Positions 1 through 8,466 are shown, counted from the first letter of the stretch. The stretch: 64,000 nt of DNA from Chloroflexota bacterium (GCA_016195815.1 JACPYX010000006.1:248001-312000), one strand, 5' to 3'. Translations and numbers: made by a program. The notes: a model not told the origin generated them from the letters alone.

Positions 1-2
1 AA

Positions 3-734
3 TCGAACACCACCGCCAATCTTGCCGCGCAAGTTGCGCTGGCGGGAAAACGCGTCGGCGTGGTGGACACTGACATTCAGTCTCCCGGCATCCATGTTTT
101 GTTTGGCCTCGACGAAAACAAGATGGGCAAGACCCTCAACGATTTCCTGCACGGGAAATGCACCATCGGCGAAGTCGCTTTCAATATCGGCGAAAAAGCC
201 GCCGACGCGGATGGACGCGCAAAACTGTCCGGCATGAATCTGTGGCTGTTCCCCTCCTCCATTCGCGGGCGTGAGATCAGCCAGATCCTGCGCGAAGGCT
301 ACGATGTCAATTTGCTGAACCAGGGTTTTCAAGGCATGTTGAAGGAACTCGATCTCGATTATCTTTTCATTGATACGCATCCCGGCCTCAACGAAGAAAC
401 CCTGCTCTCCATCGCCATCTCCGACATTCTCGTCATCATATTACGCCCCGACGACCAGGACTTTCAAGGCACGGCCGTCACCGTGGATATTGCCCGCAGT
501 CTCGACGTTCCCAATTTGCTGCTCATGGTCAACAAGGCCCTTCCCAAATATAACGCCGCGGACATCAAACAAACTGTCGAGGAAAATTTCAAGGCCAGCG
601 TGGCGGGCGTCCTGCCGCTTTCTTTCGACATGGCCGAGAATGCCAGCCAGGATATTTTCTCGCTGCGATTCCCAGATCATGAATGGTCAAAAGCTCTGCG
701 CGGCGTATCTCAATCCATTTTGGAAATCAAATAG
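3..734 (+). CDS. ParA/MinD-family ATPase, 5'-truncated
   Basis: The reading frame is open from the left edge, so the true start lies upstream. The first visible residues (SNTTANLAAQVALAGKRVG) match the helix just after a deviant Walker A loop; the P-loop itself is outside the window. The Walker A' signature follows as VVDTDIQSPG, and YLFIDTHPG near the middle fits the Walker B strand. MinD/ParA proteins are dimerising ATPases that place cell machinery or act as anti-activators. The gene ends 9 bases before a small zinc-binding protein gene and probably shares its transcript. The family is clear; the cargo or partner cannot be told. Confidence 0.85.
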   Translation, partial: SNTTANLAAQVALAGKRVGVVDTDIQSPGIHVLFGLDENKMGKTLNDFLHGKCTIGEVAFNIGEKAADADGRAKLSGMNLWLFPSSIRGREISQILREGYDVNLLNQGFQGMLKELDLDYLFIDTHPGLNEETLLSIAISDILVIILRPDDQDFQGTAVTVDIARSLDVPNLLLMVNKALPKYNAADIKQTVEENFKASVAGVLPLSFDMAENASQDIFSLRFPDHEWSKALRGVSQSILEIK

Positions 735-743
735 GAGACGCGC

Positions 744-956
744 ATGAAATGCTGGCACTGTGAAGAACCCGCCCGCGCTGCCTGCTCCTTTTGTGGGCGA
801 TTCGTTTGCAAGGACCACGCCAACACCATGTCCACTTTTTTGACGATGTATGTGGGCGCCAACAACGTTCCAAAAGGTCTGGCCGTGGCAAATGTCATCT
901 GGTGCGGAGAATGCGAGCCGCAGCCCGAACCCATTTCCATGCCCGAACTGTATTAG
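744..956 (+). CDS. Small cysteine-rich zinc-binding protein
   Basis: A 70-residue protein with three Cys pairs: CWHC at residues 3-6, CSFC at 14-17 and CGEC near residue 55, plus a CKDH motif at 22-25. The pattern resembles B-box or AN1-like zinc-binding folds, so one or two structural zinc sites are likely. GGAGACGC lies just before the ATG. It sits 9 bases after the ParA-like gene and 10 bases before the next gene, so the three look like an operon. No enzymatic motif is visible; an adaptor role is only a guess from context. Confidence 0.7.
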   Translation: MKCWHCEEPARAACSFCGRFVCKDHANTMSTFLTMYVGANNVPKGLAVANVIWCGECEPQPEPISMPELY

Positions 957-966
957 TGAGGCAATC

Positions 967-1326
967 ATGCCTGGCATATTTGACCGGTTGCAAAAAGAAA
1001 TAGAGAACAAACAGGGCGAAGGCGGTATTACCGCGCTCGATCTGGCGGACCTGCCTCCGACTTTGCGAAAGATCATGCGCCTCATGCTGCGGGAACTGCA
1101 ACTTGGTTACCCCGAAATGACGGACGCCATCGCATCCCTGCCAGACGCGGAACGGATCCCGTCAAAAGAACTGGATGAATCGCTCGACGTTTTAACCCGT
1201 CAGGGCTGGCTCATTCGCATCGGTGAAGGTCTCAAAGCCATCTATAAAGTCAACCTGCGCCGCAAAAGCGGAAGTAATTTGGCAGGCGGCATTTGGGGCA
1301 CGCTCGACGAAAAATTGAAAAAATAA
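967..1326 (+). CDS. Hypothetical protein with possible winged-helix C-terminus
   Basis: About 119 residues. The first half is predicted helical (IFDRLQKEIENK, then LRKIMRLMLRELQLG). The second half, from about residue 65, reads like a winged helix: a helix ELDESLDVLTRQGWL followed by a short beta-hairpin with basic residues. The start at 967 is chosen because it follows the previous stop by 10 bases with GTGAGG upstream; an earlier in-frame start would overlap the zinc-protein gene. It is the third gene of the ParA-like operon. I do not recognise the family. Confidence 0.65.
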   Translation: MPGIFDRLQKEIENKQGEGGITALDLADLPPTLRKIMRLMLRELQLGYPEMTDAIASLPDAERIPSKELDESLDVLTRQGWLIRIGEGLKAIYKVNLRRKSGSNLAGGIWGTLDEKLKK

Positions 1327-1338
1327 TTGGAATAAAAA

Positions 1339-1421
1339 TGTTATTGCGAGAAGGGTGTTCTTCTCGACAAAGCAATTCCTCATAACTGGAGACTGCTTCG
1401 CACAGTGCGCTCGCAGTGACA
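1339..1421. repeat. Degenerate dispersed intergenic inverted repeat
   Basis: The ends TGTTATTGCGAG and CTCGCAGTGACA are inverted copies matching at 10 of 12 positions. Inner blocks AAGCAATTCC and GGAGACTGCTT are also roughly inverted. This fits the widespread class of intergenic elements with 'attgcgag ... aagcaat ... ctcgcaatgaca' arms known from many environmental bacterial genomes. It lies between convergent genes and contains no credible gene. Confidence 0.6.
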
Positions 1422-1446
1422 GGCAATACCGCACCTTTACAATTTA

Positions 1447-2982
1447 TTATTCTTTTGGACCGAGCAATTCAAAAATAGACATTTCACTGCTCTTGCCTTT
1501 CAATGCAACCGATCCAAGTGGCTTCGTTTCGAAATGCGAATCAATCGCGGCTCGAATCCGGCCGCTGATGATGATCTGATCTTTCGCGGCTTTGTTCATC
1601 AAACGAGCGGTCGTGTTCACCGCGTCGCCCAGCACGTTGAATTCGCGGCGGCCGCGCGGCTCACCGATCTCGGCTACGAAGGTTGGGCCGTCGTGAATGC
1701 CGATCTGACAAGTCACTTCCGGCAAAACGCCGCCCACCGTGGGAGGCTTGATGGCCCGCACAATTTCACGGATCGCCAGGGCAGCCTGCGCCGCGCGGTT
1801 TGCATCATTCGTGTGCGCGGTTGGTACACCGAAATAGACGACAATATCCGAGCCGGAAAGATGATATGTAATTTTTTTGAGCACACCGCCGCGCGCTTCC
1901 ACTGCGGCATTGATGTGAGCGAAAGCCCGCGAAAAACTGTTGACCACTTTGAGTTCCTCGCCGGGCAAAGCCAGGTCCACCAATTCGGGCAGGCCGACAA
2001 AGTTGATGAACATTACGGTCGGTTCGGGAAAATCCGGCGGGATGTGGCGTTCGGCGGCGCTCTCGACCAGCAGATTCAAGACCGGCGCTGGGATGAAACA
2101 AGCCAGCGGCTCGATGGACTTGAGCATTTCTTCGATCTCGGTCAGCATCCCGGCCACACTGCGCTCGAACAAGACATTACTGGCCTGGCGGCGGCGCGGC
2201 GTGATCTCGTATTCGCCCAATTGTTCATCGGTCAGATTGTCAATCACAAGCTTATAACCGGGTCTGCCATCATCGAAGTGAAATTGATCTTTTACGCGTT
2301 CATAAGCGCGGTCGGAAAGATTGACGCGCTCATTCATCCCGTTCGACTCGGCCAGCTTGGCGTGTTGCACAGCCGTCCCGAGTAATACATGCTCCATGCG
2401 GCGCGGTGTGCCGATGTCAGCGGTGAGAAAGCGCCCCGTGTGGATGCCGATGCGCATCCGCAGTTGAAGTGGGCCGGCAGGAGTCTCGATCTGGGAAAAG
2501 TGCTTCATGGCGCGCTGCATCCGAAGTCCGGCGCGCACCGCTTGAACTGTGTCGTTGCCGCGATCGGTTTCGGGAAAAAAGGCAAAGAGCGCATCGCCGG
2601 TAAATTCCATCAAGTCCCCGCCCGATTTGCTGATGGTCTCGATCATTTCGGCGAAATAAGCATTCAGCGTTTTAAGAAGCGATGCGGCTCCCGCCCGCCC
2701 CAGCCCAGCGTTGGCTTCCATCAATTTGGTGAAACCGGCCAGGTCGGTGAACATCAGCGAGCCACGCTGCCATTCGTAACGAACTTCACCGGGGCGCGGC
2801 GCACGCTCGGATATGCGGCGCGATGTGTAATCATGTAGAATTCGCTGGAGCGTTCGCAAGTGATCATAGACGCGCTCCAACATGGTTGGCGATGGATCAA
2901 CCCAGACGGAGGCATATAAGTCTGCTGGCAAGAGAGGACGCAGGCGGGTTTCAATAGAAGCTAATGGAGAGGAAGGCAGCAT
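1447..2982 (-). CDS. Tandem class III nucleotide cyclase-domain protein
   Basis: A 511-residue soluble protein with two cyclase domains, at roughly residues 70-240 and 318-500, joined by a helical linker. Domain 1 keeps both metal aspartates (D80 in FTDLAGF and D130 in FTGD), but its transition-state region reads GTAVQHAK instead of the usual DxVNxxxR. Domain 2 has the opposite pattern: the first Asp is Asn (FINF, N327), while N456 and R460 of LGDAVNTTAR are present. This suggests one composite active site, as in mammalian C1/C2 cyclases. The base at the usual adenine-Lys position of domain 1 is Glu, so substrate (ATP or GTP) is open. The start at 2982 is chosen because TATAAT ends six bases upstream; two upstream in-frame ATGs exist. 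Confidence 0.85.
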   Translation of the reverse strand: MLPSSPLASIETRLRPLLPADLYASVWVDPSPTMLERVYDHLRTLQRILHDYTSRRISERAPRPGEVRYEWQRGSLMFTDLAGFTKLMEANAGLGRAGAASLLKTLNAYFAEMIETISKSGGDLMEFTGDALFAFFPETDRGNDTVQAVRAGLRMQRAMKHFSQIETPAGPLQLRMRIGIHTGRFLTADIGTPRRMEHVLLGTAVQHAKLAESNGMNERVNLSDRAYERVKDQFHFDDGRPGYKLVIDNLTDEQLGEYEITPRRRQASNVLFERSVAGMLTEIEEMLKSIEPLACFIPAPVLNLLVESAAERHIPPDFPEPTVMFINFVGLPELVDLALPGEELKVVNSFSRAFAHINAAVEARGGVLKKITYHLSGSDIVVYFGVPTAHTNDANRAAQAALAIREIVRAIKPPTVGGVLPEVTCQIGIHDGPTFVAEIGEPRGRREFNVLGDAVNTTARLMNKAAKDQIIISGRIRAAIDSHFETKPLGSVALKGKSSEMSIFELLGPKE

Positions 2983-2988
2983 AAAAAG

Positions 2989-2994
2989 ATTATA
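2989..2994 (-). promoter_or_regulatory. -10 box of the cyclase gene (leaderless type)
   Basis: On the minus strand the hexamer is TATAAT, and six bases separate it from the ATG at 2982. Transcription would start at or next to the start codon. No ribosome-binding site is visible and no good -35 box is seen. Confidence 0.55.
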
Positions 2995-3054
2995 CATTAA
3001 GTTATTTAAAACCCTGTGCAACCCCAAAATACAAATTTACTCAGAGGAGACCCT

Positions 3055-3771
3055 ATGAAAAACAAAATATTATTCGTTGCGATACTGATTGCCATGTTCA
3101 CACTGGCAGCCTGCGGAGGTGGAAACCAGGCGCAATCCACCGCATCCACGCCTGCATCTGCACCCGCCAATGTTATGACCATTTCAAAGAACATTACGCT
3201 CGATCCCGCTTTGGCCGCCGATCCTGATTCCAGATCGGTGATTGATTATGTTTATGAAGGACTCGTCAAGTTAGAGAACGGCTCCGCCGTGCCGGCCCTC
3301 GCTTCATCCTGGACGGTGAGCGGGGATGGCCTCGAATACATTTTCAACCTCCGTTCCGGCGCGGCATTCCACGATGGTTCGCCCGTTAATGCGGATGCGG
3401 TGATTGCGAACTTCAATCGCTGGTTCGATCCGAAGGATGCCAATCGCGGTTCAGGCAAATACGATGCGTGGGTCACAGCCTTCAAGGGCTTCAAAGGTTC
3501 ATCCACGTTTGATGGCGCGGAAAAGGTCAACGAAGCAACTGTCATCCTGCATCTCAATACGCCCGATCCGGATTTCTTAACCAAACTGGCCGACCCGGCT
3601 TTCTCCATCGTCAGCCCGGCGGCGCTGTCTGCAGCCGGCTTTGGCACTTCGAGCGGAAAAGATGGCGGTTCCGGCGCTTATAAACTTGGTGCATGGACTG
3701 ATACAGGTTTGACTCTTGAACCGGCATCCAGCACCGCAACCGGCAACATTGAATTCAAGTTCGGACAATAA
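3055..3771 (+). CDS. Half-length SBP_bac_5-type solute-binding lipoprotein
   Basis: The N-terminus (MKNKILFVAILIAMFTLAAC) is a lipoprotein signal with lipobox LAAC. The mature part follows the start of the oligopeptide/nickel-binding family: VIDYVYEGLVKLE, a W-containing block, LRSGAAFHDGSPVNADAV, and GSGAYKLGAW. Full members are about 500 residues; this one stops at 238, just after the GxGxYKL segment that normally leads into the second lobe. A strong terminator follows directly, so this is not an obvious recent frameshift. AGGAGACCCT precedes the ATG. No ABC permease or ATPase genes are adjacent. Either a degraded receptor or a one-lobe protein with another role. Confidence 0.75.
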   Translation: MKNKILFVAILIAMFTLAACGGGNQAQSTASTPASAPANVMTISKNITLDPALAADPDSRSVIDYVYEGLVKLENGSAVPALASSWTVSGDGLEYIFNLRSGAAFHDGSPVNADAVIANFNRWFDPKDANRGSGKYDAWVTAFKGFKGSSTFDGAEKVNEATVILHLNTPDPDFLTKLADPAFSIVSPAALSAAGFGTSSGKDGGSGAYKLGAWTDTGLTLEPASSTATGNIEFKFGQ

Positions 3772-3785
3772 AATATTATCGTTGT

Positions 3786-3823
3786 AAAAAGAGTCGCCTT
3801 TTTCGGGCGGCTCTTTTGTTTTT
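3786..3823. terminator. Bidirectional intrinsic terminator
   Basis: Stem AAAAGAGTCGCC / GGCGGCTCTTTT with a short T-rich loop and a T-rich tail. It sits between two convergent genes (ends 3771 and 3823) and can serve both strands. Confidence 0.85.
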
Positions 3824-4932
3824 TATTGCAAAGTCCAGGCCGGTTCGCCATCGAAGCCGGGGCTTTGGGTCAATTGTGTAACTTCATGTGTGGAGATTGC
3901 AATCTCGTAGATTTCCATGTTGTTCCCTGCATCTGCTTGATAGGCAAAGCGGAATCCATCCGGCGACCAGGCCGGGTCGCCCTTGACGGGTGCGCCCGTC
4001 ACGAGATTTTTGGATGAGCCGTCGCTGACATTGATCATCTCAATGCCGGATGAGCCGCCGCGTTCCGAACGGAAGGCGAGCGACTGTCCATCCGGCGACC
4101 AGGCGGGAATACCGTTTTCCCATTGGCTGTTGGAGAGGCAGCGACGGCTGCTTCCATCGCGGTTCATCACGCAGATGTCTGTAACGTTTTGCGAGGGAAA
4201 GGATCGGAACGCGATCATGCTTCCATCCGGCGACCAGACCGGGTCGGAGTCGGGAAGCGCATCACTGGTCAGGCCGGTCAGTCCGCTTCCGTCAGGCGAG
4301 ATTAAATAAATATCCGAGTTGAGGTCGTTGCTGCTTTTCATAAAGGCGATGCTTTCGCCATCCGGAGACCAGGCAGGGTTTGTATCGCCATCCACGCTGT
4401 CGGTTAGGCGTCTCAGGCCGCTTCCGTCGGCGTTGATAATGTAGAGTTGGAAATTCCCGTCGCGGAAAGATTCGAACACGATACGCAGGCCGTCGGGCGA
4501 CCACGCAGGAGAAGAATCGCGGGCAGGATCATCGGTGAGACGCGTCAGCGCGCCGCTGGCGACATCCACAATATAAATGTCTGTGTTGTCTTTCGTGCGA
4601 GAGGCGAAGGCCACGCGTGTGCCGTCTGGGGACCAGCGCGGTTTTTCGTCTTCCGAATCGCCGCTGGTCAGGGCGCGCTGATCGCTTCCGTCGGCATTCA
4701 TGAGGTAGATTTTCTTTTTGCCGTCACGGTTCGAGACAAAGACGATACGTCCGCTGGCGGGCAGAGGCGGAGGCGCGAGGGTGGGGGTTGGAACAGATGT
4801 CGGCGTTTCAGTTTCGGAAAGGCCTCCGCTGCCGCTCAGGTCTACGTTTACAGCCTGGCAGGCTAGCACGGCTGCGCTAAGCACTCCGAAAGCAAGAAGT
4901 GCATACAAAGTTTTTGATCGTATCTTTTTCAT
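3823..4932 (-). CDS. TolB-like WD40/PD40 beta-propeller lipoprotein
   Basis: A 369-residue exported lipoprotein: basic start MKKIRSK, hydrophobic segment, lipobox VLAC, then a Pro/Thr linker (TPTSVPTPTLAPPPLP). Seven PD40 repeats follow, six ending in WSPDG and the last in AWTLQ, consistent with a seven-bladed propeller. Such domains bind proteins or peptides at the cell surface or in the envelope; no enzyme motif is seen. The start at 4932 has CGGAG seven bases upstream; a longer in-frame start at 4971 would add residues ahead of the signal peptide. The gene stands alone, with a terminator downstream. Confidence 0.85.
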   Translation of the reverse strand: MKKIRSKTLYALLAFGVLSAAVLACQAVNVDLSGSGGLSETETPTSVPTPTLAPPPLPASGRIVFVSNRDGKKKIYLMNADGSDQRALTSGDSEDEKPRWSPDGTRVAFASRTKDNTDIYIVDVASGALTRLTDDPARDSSPAWSPDGLRIVFESFRDGNFQLYIINADGSGLRRLTDSVDGDTNPAWSPDGESIAFMKSSNDLNSDIYLISPDGSGLTGLTSDALPDSDPVWSPDGSMIAFRSFPSQNVTDICVMNRDGSSRRCLSNSQWENGIPAWSPDGQSLAFRSERGGSSGIEMINVSDGSSKNLVTGAPVKGDPAWSPDGFRFAYQADAGNNMEIYEIAISTHEVTQLTQSPGFDGEPAWTLQ

Positions 4933-5107
4933 TTGGCTCCGCGGAACGTGAAAAATCTGCTGGCAATACAAATGGCGCTGTCATTATCAATAGACGACAA
5001 CGGGATAAGATTTCCAGGGTTGGCAGGACAGATGGGGGAATTTCTATAGCCGCTAAATTAGTCGTGACAGCAACCCGCAAAGGGTTGGCCTGACAGAACT
5101 GAAAAGG

Positions 5108-6007
5108 TTATTCATCTTTGCGCTGGGAGCGCAATTGCCTGGCTTTGTCTTGCAGGTTTTTGAAATAGGAGGTGTCGGTGATCTCGGCCACTTGAGAGGC
5201 GCGGCGGCTGTCATCTATTTCGATGCGGAGCTTGGCGATCTCGGCCCGCAATTTCTCCTCACGGATGTATCCATCCAGCGCGGCGGAGGCCAGTAAAACC
5301 AGGGCTTCGAGTACATCGTCGGAGGAGAATGGGACGATATCGCCTTTATCGGGGTCTTTGGCGTTGATCAATTGCAGAACGCCAATCACTTTTTTGTCTT
5401 TGCTTTCCAGCGGAATGGTCAGGAAGGATTTGGAACGATAGCCTGTGCGCTGGTCGAAAGACTTGGTGCCGGAAAAATCGAAGCCGGCCGTGGTTTCGTA
5501 TGCGTCAGCGATCATCACCTTCTGACGGGTCAGCGCCGCGTGCGATGCAATATTGGCGCGGTTCTCAGAACCATCTTCATTGTAAAGACGCACCGGATCG
5601 AGAGAGATCTCATCTTTACTGGTGCCGCCCATTGCCAATCGAAGCGACGTATTTCGCAGGATCACAAACCTGAGTGCGTTGTCTTCAAGCAGGTATAACG
5701 TGCCCGCATCTGCGTTGGTCACAGCCTGCGCCTCGACCACCAAAGTCTCAAGCAAACGATTGAAATCTTTTTCTGCAGAAAGGGCCACTCCCACTGGTAT
5801 CACTTTTCGCAAAAGGCGCAATTGCTTGTATCGAAAAACCACGCCGCGCCCCATCGTATCAATCACACGCGCCAATTGACCAAGCTCGTCTTTTTGGTCA
5901 ATCAGATCCGCAAGCAGTTTGGGAGAGTACTCTCCCTCTTCCACGGCGTTGACCGCCCGCATAATACGCGCCAGCGACGCCGTTTTTTCAGGAGACGAAT
6001 CGGACAT
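5108..6007 (-). CDS. HAMP-like/GAF domain sensory protein
   Basis: 299 residues with no transmembrane helix. Residues about 15-60 resemble a HAMP or signalling helix region (RIMRAVNAVEEGEY ... DELGQLARVIDTMGRG). A GAF domain follows (about 80-250), with LLETLVVEAQAVTNADAGTLYLLE and a FLTIPL ... KVIGVLQLINA core. The C-terminus is a charged coiled coil. No catalytic output domain is present, so it probably acts through a partner. The start at 6007 is chosen for a clean N-terminus; an in-frame ATG at 6034 is possible. A TATACT sequence lies upstream at about 6026-6031 on this strand. Confidence 0.75.
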   Translation of the reverse strand: MSDSSPEKTASLARIMRAVNAVEEGEYSPKLLADLIDQKDELGQLARVIDTMGRGVVFRYKQLRLLRKVIPVGVALSAEKDFNRLLETLVVEAQAVTNADAGTLYLLEDNALRFVILRNTSLRLAMGGTSKDEISLDPVRLYNEDGSENRANIASHAALTRQKVMIADAYETTAGFDFSGTKSFDQRTGYRSKSFLTIPLESKDKKVIGVLQLINAKDPDKGDIVPFSSDDVLEALVLLASAALDGYIREEKLRAEIAKLRIEIDDSRRASQVAEITDTSYFKNLQDKARQLRSQRKDE

Positions 6008-6067
6008 TTTAGAAACCTGTCGAGAGTATACCATGTGCAAAGAAGCGGGGTTTATTTGCGGTTAAGA

Positions 6068-6073
6068 TATACT
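6068..6073 (+). promoter_or_regulatory. -10 box of nadD (leaderless type)
   Basis: TATACT lies seven bases before the ATG at 6081. No ribosome-binding site fits in the gap, so a leaderless transcript is likely. Confidence 0.5.
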
Positions 6074-6080
6074 TTGCTTC

Positions 6081-6689
6081 ATGAATGAACGCATCGGCAT
6101 CTTCGGCGGAACATTCGATCCGCCTCATCTCGGACACCTGATCCTTGCATCCGAATCCCGCGCCCAACTCAACCTGACGCGCCTGCTATTTGTATTGACA
6201 CCCACGCCTCCGCACAAACTCAATCAGCCCGTCAGTTCCATCGCAGACCGGCTTGTCATGCTCAGGGTTGCGCTCAAAGATGAGCCAGCCTTTGAACTTT
6301 CCACGACCGAAATGGAACGACCCGGTCCGCACTACACATTCGACACCATACAATTTCTGGCAGATAAAAATCGAGGCGCAGACTTGATCCTCTTGCTGGG
6401 CGGAGACTCACTGCGGGATCTGCCAACCTGGCATCGTCCCGCGGACCTGGTGGCGGCCTGCCGTCAAATCGGCGTGATGCGCCGCCCCGGCGACTCAATC
6501 GAGCTGTCTGCGTTGGAAAGGCAAATTCCGGGCGTCACGGCCAAAGTCAAGTTTGTGGAAGCGCCCTTGCTGGAAATTGCTTCGCGCGAGATTCGCCGCC
6601 GCGCATCCAGCGGAAGGCCTTTCCGCTATTACCTGCTTCCGTCTGTTTACAATTACATTGTTGAGCATAAGCTGTATCAAAAACCATAA
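6081..6689 (+). CDS. nadD: Nicotinate-nucleotide adenylyltransferase
   Basis: Transfers AMP from ATP to nicotinate mononucleotide, giving deamido-NAD in NAD synthesis; cytoplasmic. The 202-residue length is normal. The nucleotidyltransferase signature GGTFDPPHLGH (residues 9-19) supplies the catalytic histidines, and the second motif IASREIRRR near residue 170 matches the family (I/T)SSTxIR block. LLLGGDSLRDLPTWH is the conserved central segment. The gene reads divergently from the GAF gene and is followed by the tRNA-Pro promoter. A TATACT box seven bases before the ATG suggests a leaderless mRNA. Confidence 0.95.
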   Translation: MNERIGIFGGTFDPPHLGHLILASESRAQLNLTRLLFVLTPTPPHKLNQPVSSIADRLVMLRVALKDEPAFELSTTEMERPGPHYTFDTIQFLADKNRGADLILLLGGDSLRDLPTWHRPADLVAACRQIGVMRRPGDSIELSALERQIPGVTAKVKFVEAPLLEIASREIRRRASSGRPFRYYLLPSVYNYIVEHKLYQKP

Positions 6690-6700
6690 GGGGTCGTTCG

Positions 6701-6729
6701 TTGCCAGAATCATTGAACAAGGCTATAAT
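6701..6729 (+). promoter_or_regulatory. tRNA-Pro promoter
   Basis: TTGCCA at 6701-6706, a 17-base spacer, and TATAAT at 6724-6729, about 14 bases before the mature tRNA 5' end. Confidence 0.8.
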
Positions 6730-6742
6730 ACCGCTTGCAATT

Positions 6743-6848
<106 letters not shown>

Positions 6849-6860
6849 TTTTGGAGATTT

Positions 6861-8039
6861 ATGATTCGGATCGGGCAGCTCTTCGAGATACCTAATGCGC
6901 CGAGCAACTGGTTTTGGAAATCGGTTCTGTTTCCTTTTCTTGTGACGCGCTCCGTTTGGGTGCTGGTTGCTTATTTTGTCACGGGAAATTACTCGCCCAA
7001 CCCAAGCTACGAAATCTATGCCAGGAGGGGGTATTTTCTCACACGTATTTTTCCGCTCGATATTTTCGCCCGCTGGGATTCGCGCTGGTATTTCTCCATT
7101 ATCAAAGATGGATATCAAGCCTCCGCCGACCTGAAAACGGCCTACAGTAACATGGCATTCTTTCCCCTTTACCCTTATCTGGTTAAAAGTCTGGGATGGT
7201 TCGGAATCGATATGCCGGATGGCTACTATGTTTTGGCTGGACTTGTTCTCTCCAATCTTTTTTTTCTGGCATCGGCATTGCTCCTTTATCGGTTGATCAC
7301 AGGCCCGCTGGAATTCCGTCATGCCACCGCTCAGCGCGCGCTTGGATTATTGTTCGTTTTCCCAGCCAGTTTCTTCTTCTCCAGTTTTTATCCTGAAAGC
7401 TTGTTCCTCTTCCTGGCATTGGCTGGGTTTACATTTGCATTACAGGAGAAATGGTTCCTGGCCGGAATTTGTATGGCGCTGGCAGTCCTGACAAAGTCAC
7501 AAGGCGTCGTTCTTGTATTTGCGCTTGGATGGCTTTATATGGAAAAAAGGAATTGGAACCCGAGAAATATTCGTCCATCACTGGCCTGGTTTGCCCTGGC
7601 GCCGCTGGCATTGTCATTGCATTTCTATTTTCTGTATCTGAAATCCGGTCATGTTCTGGCCGTTTTCGATGCCATGAGTGCCTGGGGCAGGGGCCAAAAC
7701 ATCCTGAATAATCCGTTTCAAAACCTGATGAGGCCATCTCTCGACGTATTCAAAATTGACCTGGTGTTGAGTATATTATTTCTGGCGGGCAGTCTATATT
7801 TGCTTTGGAAATGGCCGATAAAAGCATACGGCATATTCGCGTTACTAATGAATCTGATGCCCATCTCCACCGGTTTGTTGGTTTCAATTTCCCGATATCT
7901 AGTCATCATTTTTCCGGTTTTTATTCTGCTCGGAGAAAAAATCAGAAATCGCAATTGGTACGATTTTGCAAGAGCCGGTTTGTTTGCAATTCAGATCATC
8001 TATTTCGCCGGGTGGGTGAATTATTATTGGATCGCATAG
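6861..8039 (+). CDS. PIG-V-like membrane mannosyltransferase family protein
   Basis: 392 residues with about eight to ten hydrophobic helices. The first luminal-type loop carries FARWDSRWYFSIIKDGY, and FFPLYPYL follows 30 residues later. These WDxxxY and FFPL motifs mark the PIG-V/Mannosyl_trans2 family (GT-C fold), whose members move a mannose-like sugar from a polyprenyl-phosphate donor outside the membrane. The start at 6861 has TTTGGAG six bases upstream, and earlier in-frame starts would lie inside the tRNA. No terminator separates it from arsR, but arsR has its own strong promoter. Acceptor unknown. Confidence 0.8.
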   Translation: MIRIGQLFEIPNAPSNWFWKSVLFPFLVTRSVWVLVAYFVTGNYSPNPSYEIYARRGYFLTRIFPLDIFARWDSRWYFSIIKDGYQASADLKTAYSNMAFFPLYPYLVKSLGWFGIDMPDGYYVLAGLVLSNLFFLASALLLYRLITGPLEFRHATAQRALGLLFVFPASFFFSSFYPESLFLFLALAGFTFALQEKWFLAGICMALAVLTKSQGVVLVFALGWLYMEKRNWNPRNIRPSLAWFALAPLALSLHFYFLYLKSGHVLAVFDAMSAWGRGQNILNNPFQNLMRPSLDVFKIDLVLSILFLAGSLYLLWKWPIKAYGIFALLMNLMPISTGLLVSISRYLVIIFPVFILLGEKIRNRNWYDFARAGLFAIQIIYFAGWVNYYWIA

Positions 8040-8107
8040 AAAATTTAGCCAGTTCAACCGGGCTGTATGAGATACATGATTGAGTGAAAGAGCCTGTTGA
8101 TTACATC

Positions 8108-8135
8108 TTGACAAATAGACAAACTTCTATATAAT
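8108..8135 (+). promoter_or_regulatory. arsR promoter
   Basis: Perfect consensus TTGACA at 8108-8113, 16-base spacer, perfect TATAAT at 8130-8135. Operator copy 1 fills the spacer and touches the -10 box, which is ideal for repression by ArsR. Confidence 0.85.
8115..8130. promoter_or_regulatory. ArsR operator copy 1
   Basis: ATAGACAAACTTCTAT: an imperfect palindrome with ATAG/CTAT ends, located between the -35 and -10 boxes of arsR. Confidence 0.65.
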
Positions 8136-8140
8136 ATCAA

Positions 8141-8156
8141 ATAGATAAACGCCTAT
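8141..8156. promoter_or_regulatory. ArsR operator copy 2
   Basis: ATAGATAAACGCCTAT: same pattern as copy 1, spanning the expected transcription start and reaching into the arsR start codon. Confidence 0.65.
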
Positions 8157-8466
8157 GAAATTCAACCCCGTCCTTTTTGCCAAAGCCATCGCGGACGAAA
8201 CCCGCCAGAAGATCATGAACATCTGCTGTTGCAAGTCGCTCTCAGTTAACGAGATCGTCGAGAAGTTGAATGTATCCCAGCCCACTGTTTCGCATCATCT
8301 CGCCATTTTGCGCGAGGCTGATCTTGTCACTGTAAGGGAAGAAGGCAAGCAAACTTTTTACACACTCAACCAGGAGCATATCGCGGTTTGTTGCGGACAG
8401 TTGATGATCAAGTTTGCGCCTGAAACGAAGACAACCGAGAAGCTCGTCAAAGCCATCGCAAGCTAA
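8155..8466 (+). CDS. arsR: ArsR/SmtB-family metalloid-responsive repressor
   Basis: A 103-residue winged-helix repressor. The recognition helix region SQPTVSHHLAILREADLV (41-58) is classic ArsR. Two cysteine clusters could form the As(III)/Sb(III) sensor: C24-C26 (ICCCK) in the early helix and C79-C80 (VCCG) in the C-terminal helix. Binding of metalloid would release DNA. It is expected to repress itself and arsM through the three repeated sites at 8115, 8141 and 8516. The start codon follows the -10 box by 19 bases with no clear ribosome-binding site. The metalloid specificity is inferred from the neighbour. Confidence 0.85.
   Translation: MKFNPVLFAKAIADETRQKIMNICCCKSLSVNEIVEKLNVSQPTVSHHLAILREADLVTVREEGKQTFYTLNQEHIAVCCGQLMIKFAPETKTTEKLVKAIAS

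Noticed and set aside
1534-2385. A long plus-strand open frame opposite the cyclase gene
   Set aside because: It is antisense to a well-conserved cyclase protein and its translation has no recognisable domain.
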